DNA of 11,350 nt from Oscillospiraceae bacterium (lineage in GTDB: Bacteria; Bacillota; Clostridia; Oscillospirales; Ruminococcaceae). This document shows positions 5,688 to 11,350 of the stretch, one piece after another (the stretch's first letter is position 1; each line of letters opens with the position of its first letter). A program made the position numbers and the translations under genes. The notes under the pieces were generated by a model. That model had not been told where the DNA came from. It was given only the letters and a program-made list of their open reading frames with translations, and did no database searches. The DNA is taken from contig JAGBFZ010000098.1 of the NCBI GenBank assembly GCA_018110855.1, positions 1 through 11,350 of the forward strand, written 5' to 3'.

Positions 5688-7040
5688 ATGGGCAAAAGAG
5701 ACCGCTATAAGCTGCGTGAAAGCGAATTTTTCAAGATTGACGGCTTATCCGATATTGAGGGCGGCACACCTATCCCCCTTGATATCTTTGAAATGCTCGA
5801 ATCCTTTGTTGCCGAAAAGAAAATGCCCGACCCAAGAGGCATCAACAGCTACATGCTTGATGCCGAGGGTGAGGGAAATAACCGTATTCTCCGCGCGGGG
5901 GGCTATGTGGGTGCTCTCGTTTTCAAGGACGGCACTCAGATAGAGATCCTTCCAATGCTTTCCGCAAGAAACTCTAAGGGCGAGGAGCTTTCCTGCAAGA
6001 GAGTTTTCCTTAATATGCTCAAATCCATGAAGAATCTCCCTCTCACAAACTACAATCTTAACACCCGTGCTGCTGAGAATCTGAACGTTTTTGAATCCTT
6101 CATTCTTGCGTTCATCAACGAGGTCTCGGTCATTGTTAAGAACGGTCTGAAGCAGATATACAGCCCCATTATCGAGAACGAGAATTTCCTGAAGGGCAAG
6201 GTCGTTTACGCAAAGCATGCTACCAAGAATTTTGCTCACAAGGATAAATTTTACGTTCAGTATGATGTTTTTACCATTAACAGACCGGAAAACAGGCTTA
6301 TCAAATCTACCCTGAAATATCTGAGAAACATCACCTCCTCCGCCCGAAGCAGAAACAAGCTGGATGCTCTTATAGCTAACTTTGACGGAGTGGAATATTC
6401 TCAGAATTACAAGCAGGATTTCGCCGCTTCCAATCTGGACAGAAGCATGGCAGGCTACGGAAATGCTCTGAGATGGGCGGAAATCTTCCTGCTGAGCCGC
6501 CACGTTACTGTGACAAGCGGCAGAAATGTGGCTTATGCCGTTATTTTCCCCACAGGCGAGCTTTTTGACAACTACACCATTTACAGCCTCGGAAGAATGC
6601 TTGACAATCAGAGATTCAGAAGCGAGCCGCAGAAAAAGCGTTATCCTCGTATCAATCGTCCCATGCCTCGTGACAGCGCTCAGGCTCTTGCTGTTATGAC
6701 AAGCCGTGCTGACGGAATGAGGGTCGTTTTTGACTCAAAATGGCAGGAGCTTTCCTCTGATGATGAAAATATGGGTATTCTTCAGACGGATATTTACGAT
6801 CTGTATAATTTGATCGAAAAATACAAATCGCAATCTGTTTGCTATATCTATCCTCTTACCCGTGAAATGAGAGAGGATCGCCGAGAGATATGCTTCAGAA
6901 ACGAGGATGGTATTCTCGGACGTGTTTATTTCGTGGATATCGGTGATATGGAAAACAGCCTTTCTGTTGTTCTTGAACATATTTTCGGACAGAAGATCGA
7001 AGATTCCGAGCACAGACGTATTGCAGGCGCTGCAATGTAA
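5688..7040 (+). CDS. mcrC: McrC-type nuclease subunit of modification-dependent restriction system
   Basis: This is the partner of the McrB-type GTPase. McrC proteins bind the McrB hexamer, stimulate GTP hydrolysis and cut DNA with a C-terminal PD-(D/E)xK domain. At 450 residues it is about 100 longer than E. coli McrC (348), with the extra length at the N-terminus (about 1-130). Family features include GGYVGALVFKDGTQIEILPM (71-90), FINEVSVIVKNGLKQIY (142-158), NRPENRLIKSTLKYL (198-212) and ELFDNYTIYSLGRML (291-305). The nuclease motif VVFDSKW (346-352) supplies Asp349 and Lys351, followed by QTDIYDLYNLIEKYK (366-380). The upstream acidic residue normally found about 13 residues before this Asp is not visible; that strand reads ALAVMTS. 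AGGAGGA (5674-5680) is well placed for ATG 5688. It is co-oriented with mcrB as one operon. The family call is good; catalytic competence is open. Confidence 0.88.
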   Translation: MGKRDRYKLRESEFFKIDGLSDIEGGTPIPLDIFEMLESFVAEKKMPDPRGINSYMLDAEGEGNNRILRAGGYVGALVFKDGTQIEILPMLSARNSKGEELSCKRVFLNMLKSMKNLPLTNYNLNTRAAENLNVFESFILAFINEVSVIVKNGLKQIYSPIIENENFLKGKVVYAKHATKNFAHKDKFYVQYDVFTINRPENRLIKSTLKYLRNITSSARSRNKLDALIANFDGVEYSQNYKQDFAASNLDRSMAGYGNALRWAEIFLLSRHVTVTSGRNVAYAVIFPTGELFDNYTIYSLGRMLDNQRFRSEPQKKRYPRINRPMPRDSAQALAVMTSRADGMRVVFDSKWQELSSDDENMGILQTDIYDLYNLIEKYKSQSVCYIYPLTREMREDRREICFRNEDGILGRVYFVDIGDMENSLSVVLEHIFGQKIEDSEHRRIAGAAM

Positions 7041-7068
7041 TTGCATAAGATTTGCAGACAAAAATATT

Positions 7069-7109
7069 CATCCCCCGACACATTCAGCTGATGTGTCGGG
7101 GGATGTTTA
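7069..7109. terminator. Bidirectional terminator between mcrC and the LacI-family gene
   Basis: A perfect 15-bp stem (CATCCCCCGACACAT, 7069-7083, with 7091-7105) surrounds a 7-base loop. Plus-strand transcription then meets TTTATTAT, and minus-strand transcription meets AATATTTTTG. It therefore serves both convergent genes. Confidence 0.92.
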
Positions 7110-8120
7110 TTATGCATAAGATATATTCTTTACCGAATCCTTGATAATAAGCTCGCCGTTGACGGTTAACATCTCATGAGTGCTTCTGACACCGCATATC
7201 CTTTCGATAAGAAGCTGTACAGCCTTATCTGCCATTTTTTGCGTATCGACCTCAATAGTCGTTATGGGAGGCTCGCTCATCTGGGAAAACACATAATTAT
7301 CATAGCCTACCACTGAGATATCATCGGGAACGGAATAACCGAGATTTTTAAGGTCCTTCACAACAGTATAGGCGATCTCATCGCAGTTGCAGACAAAGGC
7401 TGACGGAAGTTTTTCGGGATATTCAATTATTCCGAAATTGTTATTGTCCTTCCTTCTGTCGTCAAGTATCCATTCATCATTAACTTCAAGTCCATGCTCA
7501 AGCATGGCACGCATATAGCCCATATATCTGTCAAATATACTGGAGGTCGCAAGTCGGTTGCCGATAAAGCCTATCTCCCTGTGCCCGTTTCCGATAAGAT
7601 GGGAGGTAAGCTTATAGCCGCCGCTGAAGCCGTTGGAGATCACAGAGTCCAGATCCATTTCAGGAAGATGATAATCCAGCAGGACAATATTATCAGTATA
7701 CTTTGTCAGCATTTTAACATATCCCGGGCTAAGCTGCCCCAAGGAAATAAGCCCTGAGATGCGATCATTGGCAAGGATATTCGGAACGCTGAGCGTTCTT
7801 TGCTCCTCCTCCCCGATATTTTCCTGAATACAGCTCAGATTATCCCGCTTGAGCCGCTCTACTATTTTATTAAAGAGCATCCAGTAAAAGGTCCCGATCG
7901 ATGTTATAAATTCATCGGGAATGATAACGCCGATATTTCCGATAACATCGGACTGTCTGCCCATTCGGGGGATATATCCCATTGTTTTTGCAGTTTCCCT
8001 GATCTTATCACGAAGCTCATCACCCACGCCGTCCTTGCCGCTCAGCGCTTTTGATACGGTAACGCTGCTGGTTCCGCAGACATTTGCAATATCGGCAAGT
8101 GTGACTTGTTTTTTCGGCAT
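7110..8120 (-). CDS. LacI/GalR-family transcriptional regulator
   Basis: This is a 336-residue cytosolic repressor-type protein. An N-terminal LacI helix-turn-helix (VTLADIANVCGTSSVTVSKAL, split here as VTLADIANVCG then TSSVTVSKAL, about residues 6-26) is followed by the hinge, KIRETAKTMGYIPR. A periplasmic-binding-protein-like sensor domain then runs from IGVIIPDEF to the end, with the family segments DDISVVGYDN and PPITTIEVD. Such proteins usually bind a sugar and control the adjacent uptake or catabolic genes. Here that is the transporter read toward it on the same strand, so its ligand is probably that transporter's sugar. The start at 8120 is preferred because AAAGGA lies 9 bases before it. 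The ATG three codons earlier abuts the ribosome site. It has its own consensus promoter and ends at a bidirectional terminator. Confidence 0.93.
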   Translation of the reverse strand: MPKKQVTLADIANVCGTSSVTVSKALSGKDGVGDELRDKIRETAKTMGYIPRMGRQSDVIGNIGVIIPDEFITSIGTFYWMLFNKIVERLKRDNLSCIQENIGEEEQRTLSVPNILANDRISGLISLGQLSPGYVKMLTKYTDNIVLLDYHLPEMDLDSVISNGFSGGYKLTSHLIGNGHREIGFIGNRLATSSIFDRYMGYMRAMLEHGLEVNDEWILDDRRKDNNNFGIIEYPEKLPSAFVCNCDEIAYTVVKDLKNLGYSVPDDISVVGYDNYVFSQMSEPPITTIEVDTQKMADKAVQLLIERICGVRSTHEMLTVNGELIIKDSVKNISYA

Positions 8121-8165
8121 TTTTTTCATTCCTTTGCGAAAATTTTCAGAATACGTTTTAGCTTT

Positions 8166-8194
8166 ATTATACTCATACGGTAAGCGGCTGTCAA
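8166..8194 (-). promoter_or_regulatory. Consensus promoter of the LacI-family gene
   Basis: On the minus strand TTGACA (8194-8189), exactly 17 bases, then TATAAT (8171-8166): full consensus at both boxes. The start is expected near 8159, giving a leader of about 38 bases. A weak AAAACGTATT element (8147-8156, minus strand) just downstream of the start could be an autoregulatory half-operator. Confidence 0.85.
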
Positions 8195-8219
8195 TAGCGG
8201 TTTACTAAAATACACAAAT

Positions 8220-8244
8220 TTTACAATAAATATATTTATGTAAA
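8220..8244 (-). other. AT-rich near-perfect palindrome between DUF624 gene and lacI promoter
   Basis: TTTACA and TGTAAA flank the 12-bp palindrome TAAATATATTTA, with one extra A on the left arm. It lies just after the DUF624 stop. On the minus strand it is followed by ATTTTGTGTATTTT, so it may act as a weak terminator of the transporter operon or as a protein-binding site. Confidence 0.4.
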
Positions 8245-8250
8245 TTTTTT

Positions 8251-8898
8251 TCAAAGCTTTCGAAGCATTTCTTCCCCGAAAAACTCCTTTTCCTCATCGG
8301 AAAGCTCTTTCCTGAGCTTTTTATAGCCCATTATTCCGAGAAATGCGCATATTTCCGCACCGAGAACAAGGACAGCTCCTGCAATAAGGAGTATACCCAT
8401 CAGCTTCACGCTGAACAGTACCGCTGAAAGCACTGTAAGCAGCCAGACTATTATAAAATACTGCACTCTGTACATCATTGCAATAATAACTGCAGTTATC
8501 GGAGGCTTGGGTGAATAAAATATGTGATAGGCTATAACATACACTATAAGCGCACAGACAAAGGATATGCATACGAGCATGGGATAAGACAGATATGTAA
8601 GCCCTGTTTTTTCTGCGCCATATATTCCCGCAGTCTGCAATAGGATCAGAAGCTGGAGAGGGAAATATCTCATCATCCCCATCTGTGACGAAAGCTCTGT
8701 GAAAAATCTCTTCACAAGCCCGTCATGCACGTCATACTGCTTATAGATAACGTCCTTACCGATCACAAAGGCGGCGGTAAGCGCAGGTATTGCCAATATG
8801 CTGAGAGTAAGATATATTGTTCCGAAGCAAACAACACTCAGCACGGCAACAAGATGCACCGCCGCCGTTATGGTACTCAGATCAAGTTTTTTCTTCAT
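8251..8898 (-). CDS. DUF624 (YesL-like) membrane protein
   Basis: This 215-residue polytopic membrane protein matches the DUF624/YesL pattern. The N-terminal segment TIYLTLSILAIPALTAAF is followed by a cytosolic stretch with VHDGLVKRFFTELSS. About four further hydrophobic segments lie near residues 76-92, 103-126, 138-162 and 165-190. A charged tail ends the protein (KLRKELSDEEKEFFGEEMLRKL). The family is repeatedly found next to CUT1 sugar transporters, as yesL is in Bacillus subtilis, but its molecular role is not established. It begins 7 bases after the stop of the MalG-type permease gene and has no good ribosome site, so translational coupling is likely. That makes its expression depend on ribosomes finishing the frameshifted gene upstream. 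An accessory role in the transporter is inferred from position. Confidence 0.8.
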   Translation of the reverse strand: MKKKLDLSTITAAVHLVAVLSVVCFGTIYLTLSILAIPALTAAFVIGKDVIYKQYDVHDGLVKRFFTELSSQMGMMRYFPLQLLILLQTAGIYGAEKTGLTYLSYPMLVCISFVCALIVYVIAYHIFYSPKPPITAVIIAMMYRVQYFIIVWLLTVLSAVLFSVKLMGILLIAGAVLVLGAEICAFLGIMGYKKLRKELSDEEKEFFGEEMLRKL

Positions 8899-8905
8899 AG
8901 GAATG

Positions 8906-9732
8906 TCACATCTTCACCGAGCCTGCAAGACCGTTGTAGATATACTTCTGGAGAAATATGAAAACGATCATTATAGGTATCATTCCGATTATGATGGCTG
9001 CCGATACGATCTCAAAGGGTGTTGCCATGGAGCCGAAGAATTTGTAAAGAGCCACTGTAAAGGTCTGCACGTCCCTGTTGAGGTAGAGATTCGGGATATA
9101 GAAATCGTTATAAAGACCGATTCCGTTGATGATAACAAGAGTTGTGCAGGCAGGCTTCATAAGGGGGAACACTATCTGGACAAAGGTGCGGAAGAAGCCT
9201 GCTCCGTCAATGAGGGCAGCCTCGTCTATCTCCTTTGAGATGCTGTCGAGCTGATTGAGCATTATGTATATTCCCACAATGCCAACGCCCGAATAGAGAA
9301 TGATAACGCTCCACATGGTATTTACAAGCTTCACTGCATACATCATTCTGAAAATCAGGTTCTGAGTTGCAACTACGGGAATAAACATGGTCAGGGTGAA
9401 AAGCGTCTTTACCACTTTTTTCCGAAGAAATCAAAGCGGCTGAGGACATAAGCCACCATTGCAGTTCCTGTTACCTGCAGGGCAAGGGAAATTGTGAGAA
9501 TGATCGCAGTATTCAGAAACGCCTTGCCGAGATTTCCCACACGGATTGCATATGCGAAATTATAGAAATTCAGAAAGCTCTTGGGTGCTTCAAGAACGCT
9601 TGTGGCGGAATACTCCGCACCCGTCTTGAACGCCATGAAAATAAGCGGGATAAGGGGTATGAATACAAATATACTTGCCAGAACGAGAAAAACATATCTG
9701 ACTATCTTATAAACCGTGGTTTCATTTGCCAT
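8906..9732 (-). CDS. MalG-type sugar ABC permease, split by -1 frameshift at A_AAA_AAG
   Basis: This is the second inner-membrane permease of a CUT1 carbohydrate importer. It is read in two frames. Residues 1-106 come from 9732 down to 9415 (N-terminal helix, then the periplasmic segment and YVLSRFDFFGKK). That frame meets TAA at 9411-9409 after one further codon. The rest (VVKTLFTLTMFIPVV through GSVKM) lies in the -1 frame, 9415-8906. Joined without loss they give about 275 residues, the normal family length. The ATPase-docking EAA loop (EIDEAALIDGAGFFRTFVQ) is intact in the second part. The junction is the in-frame heptamer A_AAA_AAG (9421-9415). AAAGGAGG precedes the ATG, inside the end of the MalF-type gene, and the gap between the genes is 3 bases. 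It could be programmed recoding, a one-base deletion from an A7 run, or a sequencing error. The family call is firm. Confidence 0.88.
9415..9421 (-). other. Slippery heptamer A_AAA_AAG in the permease gene
   Basis: Minus strand, zero frame: GGA AAA AAG TGG TAA. A -1 slip on AAA-AAG reads on as GTG GTA AAG ACG and restores the permease. No Shine-Dalgarno-like stimulator is seen upstream, and the possible downstream hairpin (GGTAAAG...CTTTTCACC) starts too close to be a classic stimulator. Confidence 0.6.
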
Positions 9733-9735
9733 ATG

Positions 9736-10587
9736 TCATTCCTCCTTTACAAGCAGCTTCTGCAGTCCCACAACGATGAGAACTATCACAAACACCAGCA
9801 CCGAAAGAGCTGCTGCAAAGCCCGCTCTGTTTTCAGACATACTCTGCTGTATCATAATAACAGGTGTGCTTGTTCCGTTTGAGCCGTTGAGCATGATATA
9901 GGGTATCTCGAATACCTGTATTGAGCCTGATACACTCAGGAGAATATTGATAAAAAGCACCTTTCTGATAAAGGGCACGGATATGTATCTTATCTCCTGC
10001 ATTTTCGTGCAGCCGTCCAGTGTTGCCGCTTCGTAAAGCTCAGACGGGATAGACTGCAATGCTCCGAAGAACATGATGAAATTCATTCCGTAATATCGCC
10101 AGATACTGATGGAGGCGACTGCGGGATTTACAAGCTTTAAGTCCTGAAGCCACTGATGCTGCAGCGCATTAAGTCCCAGCCAGTCTAAAATGGTGTTGAG
10201 AGTACCGTTGTTGTTGAAAAAGATAATAAAAATGGTAGATATGATAACGCCGTTCAGAAGATAGGGGATTATAAGGATACCCTTGAAAATATTAAGTCCT
10301 CTGAATTTTCCGTTAACTACCACTGCAAGCAAAAATGCGAAAATAAGCTGAGGAATTGCCGCAAGAAAATACCAGCCGCAGTTCTTGAACATGGAGATAT
10401 ATTCGGGGTTTGTGAATATCTTCCGATAGTTTCTGAGACCGATGAACTGAATTTCGCCGAAGCCCTTCCAATTGGTAAGGCTCAGCACGAAGTTGCCGAT
10501 TATGGGAACGTAGGAAAATATTATGAGATGGATAAGGGGCAATGCGAGAAACAGAATTATAAACCATGTCCTGCTCTTTGACTTCAT
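9736..10587 (-). CDS. MalF-type sugar ABC permease
   Basis: This is a 283-residue inner-membrane permease of the CUT1 carbohydrate ABC family and the partner of the MalG-type protein that follows. The N-terminal helix (FIILFLALPLIHLIIFSYVP) precedes the family motif SLTNWKG and the segment FIGLRNYRKIF (48-58). Five further hydrophobic segments follow. The EAA loop that docks the ATPase, ELYEAATLDGCTKMQEIRYI, is at about 183-202. The start is set at 10587 because AGAGGTGATC lies just upstream. A longer in-frame start at 10644 would run through an intercistronic hairpin and has no ribosome site. Its stop overlaps the ribosome site of the next gene, so the two permeases are probably translationally coupled. 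No ATPase gene is adjacent; systems of this type often use a shared MsmK/MsiK-like ATPase encoded elsewhere. The sugar is unknown. Confidence 0.93.
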   Translation of the reverse strand: MKSKSRTWFIILFLALPLIHLIIFSYVPIIGNFVLSLTNWKGFGEIQFIGLRNYRKIFTNPEYISMFKNCGWYFLAAIPQLIFAFLLAVVVNGKFRGLNIFKGILIIPYLLNGVIISTIFIIFFNNNGTLNTILDWLGLNALQHQWLQDLKLVNPAVASISIWRYYGMNFIMFFGALQSIPSELYEAATLDGCTKMQEIRYISVPFIRKVLFINILLSVSGSIQVFEIPYIMLNGSNGTSTPVIMIQQSMSENRAGFAAALSVLVFVIVLIVVGLQKLLVKEE

Positions 10588-10612
10588 ACGATCACCTCTG
10601 TACTTTATAAAT

Positions 10613-10637
10613 TCGGGCGGTAATAAATACCGCCCGA
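10613..10637 (-). other. Intercistronic hairpin between binding-protein and permease genes
   Basis: A 10-bp stem (TCGGGCGGTA with TACCGCCCGA) surrounds a 5-base loop, and no T-run follows on the minus strand. In transporter operons such a hairpin typically protects the upstream binding-protein mRNA from 3' decay, giving more binding protein than permease. Confidence 0.65.
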
Positions 10638-10669
10638 GCTTCACTTTATTTTGTTATTTTTCAAAGGTA

Positions 10670-11350
10670 TCAGTTAAGAGTGTCGTCCCACTTAACGCCG
10701 AGATCCTCTCTTGCCTGAACATATGCCTTGTTCTGAGCCTCAACCTGTGCGTCATATGCTGCCCAGTCGGGTTCCTTTGTTACGTCGATAACGTCAAAGA
10801 GGTTTCCAACATACTTATAGTCTGCGAGGAGACCTGCCTCGGTAAGAACAGCCTCGTTGTTAATGGAGTTCTGGTTTGTTGCGAAGGAGTAGAGAACCTT
10901 GCAGGTGCCTGCTTCTACTGCGTCGTCAATGATCTTGTAGAGGTCGGGAACGATAGGAGTTACGCCCTTCTTCATTGCAATGTATCCGCTGTCTGCGAGA
11001 TACTGAGCGTCCTCGGAGATGTACTCGATGAAGAGTCTTGCACCGTCCTTGTTGTCAGAGCCCTTGTTGATAGCGTAGCTGTCTGCTGCTGCTGCCATTA
11101 CATACTGACCGTTGCCGAAGTCGGGAGCGGGAGCAAACTTGATAACGGAAGGATCTGTTCCCTCGGGGCAGCGTCCCTGGATCTGAGGAACAACCCATGC
11201 GCCGAAGAGCATCATAGCAGCCTTGCCGTTTCCAACAACGTCCATTGCAACACCGAAGTCGGTGTAGATATCAGCCTCGAAGAAGCCCTTGGATTTCCAG
11301 TCGGTATACATCTTAATAGTCTTGCCCATAGGCTCGCTGTCACTAAAGGG
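10670..11350 (-). CDS. Extracellular sugar-binding protein of CUT1 ABC transporter (5' end outside window)
   Basis: This is the C-terminal 226 residues of a family 1 extracellular solute-binding protein. Such proteins, usually lipoproteins in Firmicutes, deliver sugars or oligosaccharides to the permeases. The frame stays open to the window edge, so the ATG at 11329 is internal and the signal peptide is not visible. Family traits are GKAAMMLFGAWVVPQIQ (the conserved 'aM...G.W' region), then APAPDFGNGQYVMAAAADSYAINKGSDNKDGARLFIEYI, matching the usual 'g......a.k.gak.fl.yl' stretch. The Lys/Glu/Asp-rich C-terminal helix ends in VKWDDTLN. It is first in the visible operon, followed after 82 bases and a hairpin by the MalF-type permease. 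Aromatic residues lining a sugar cleft are present (Trp, Tyr), but the ligand cannot be deduced. Confidence 0.9.
   Translation of the reverse strand, partial: PFSDSEPMGKTIKMYTDWKSKGFFEADIYTDFGVAMDVVGNGKAAMMLFGAWVVPQIQGRCPEGTDPSVIKFAPAPDFGNGQYVMAAAADSYAINKGSDNKDGARLFIEYISEDAQYLADSGYIAMKKGVTPIVPDLYKIIDDAVEAGTCKVLYSFATNQNSINNEAVLTEAGLLADYKYVGNLFDVIDVTKEPDWAAYDAQVEAQNKAYVQAREDLGVKWDDTLN

Noticed and set aside
5745..6503. 252-codon minus-strand open frame inside mcrC
   Set aside because: It is antisense to conserved McrC segments, with no promoter, ribosome site or recognisable domain.
4593..7040. McrBC region as part of a mobile element
   Set aside because: No integrase, transposase, tRNA or direct repeats flank it here. 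Codon and base use look like the neighbours.
8798..9238. 146-codon plus-strand open frame across the permease/DUF624 junction
   Set aside because: It is a shadow of the minus-strand EAA-loop region, with no ribosome site or family features.

Overview
The window looks like a chromosomal segment from a low-to-moderate GC Firmicute of the Ruminococcus/Oscillospiraceae type. The clues are strong AGGAGG-type ribosome binding sites, TTGACA/TATAAT promoters, surface proteins with ATGN-type C-terminal anchors, a CUT1 sugar transporter without its own ATPase, and a YesL/DUF624 protein. The assignment comes from protein style only; no species is claimed.

Layout, left to right. (1) 1-1720, plus strand: the 3' part of CTP synthase (pyrG), then a DHH/DHHA1 phosphoesterase with its own promoter. 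(2) 1744-2482, minus strand: a cytidylate-kinase-like P-loop protein, with a coding-like tail in a shifted frame just past its stop. (3) 2600-4030, plus strand: two consecutive secreted proteins that share a design (signal peptide, acidic Ala/Glu/Thr/Pro linker, ATGN + hydrophobic helix + Lys tail). One is almost nothing but linker, the other carries a beta-rich domain. (4) 4030-4592, plus strand: a 560-base non-genic stretch dense in signals. It holds a consensus promoter covered by a perfect inverted repeat, a LacI-operator-like palindrome, a second strong promoter followed about 115 bases later by an intrinsic terminator (a small-RNA candidate), and a third promoter for mcrB. (5) 4593-7040, plus strand: a two-gene McrBC-type GTP-dependent restriction module. 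Its McrB lacks the N-terminal DNA-recognition domain, and a hairpin separates the two genes. (6) 7110-11350, minus strand: a sugar-uptake locus read in the order solute-binding protein (5' end outside the window), MalF-type permease, MalG-type permease, DUF624 membrane protein, and a LacI-family regulator with its own consensus promoter.

The sugar locus is a coherent CUT1 importer: binding protein, two permeases, and a regulator that presumably senses the sugar. The ATPase must come from elsewhere. The MalG-type gene is split into two frames exactly at an in-frame A_AAA_AAG heptamer, the classic -1 slippery sequence, and the spliced product has normal length. This could be recoding, a one-base lesion, or a homopolymer sequencing error.

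The McrBC pair is a defence module against modified foreign DNA. The most promising undescribed material is the array of promoters and putative small RNA directly upstream of mcrB. Its CU-rich single-stranded segment is complementary to Shine-Dalgarno sequences.
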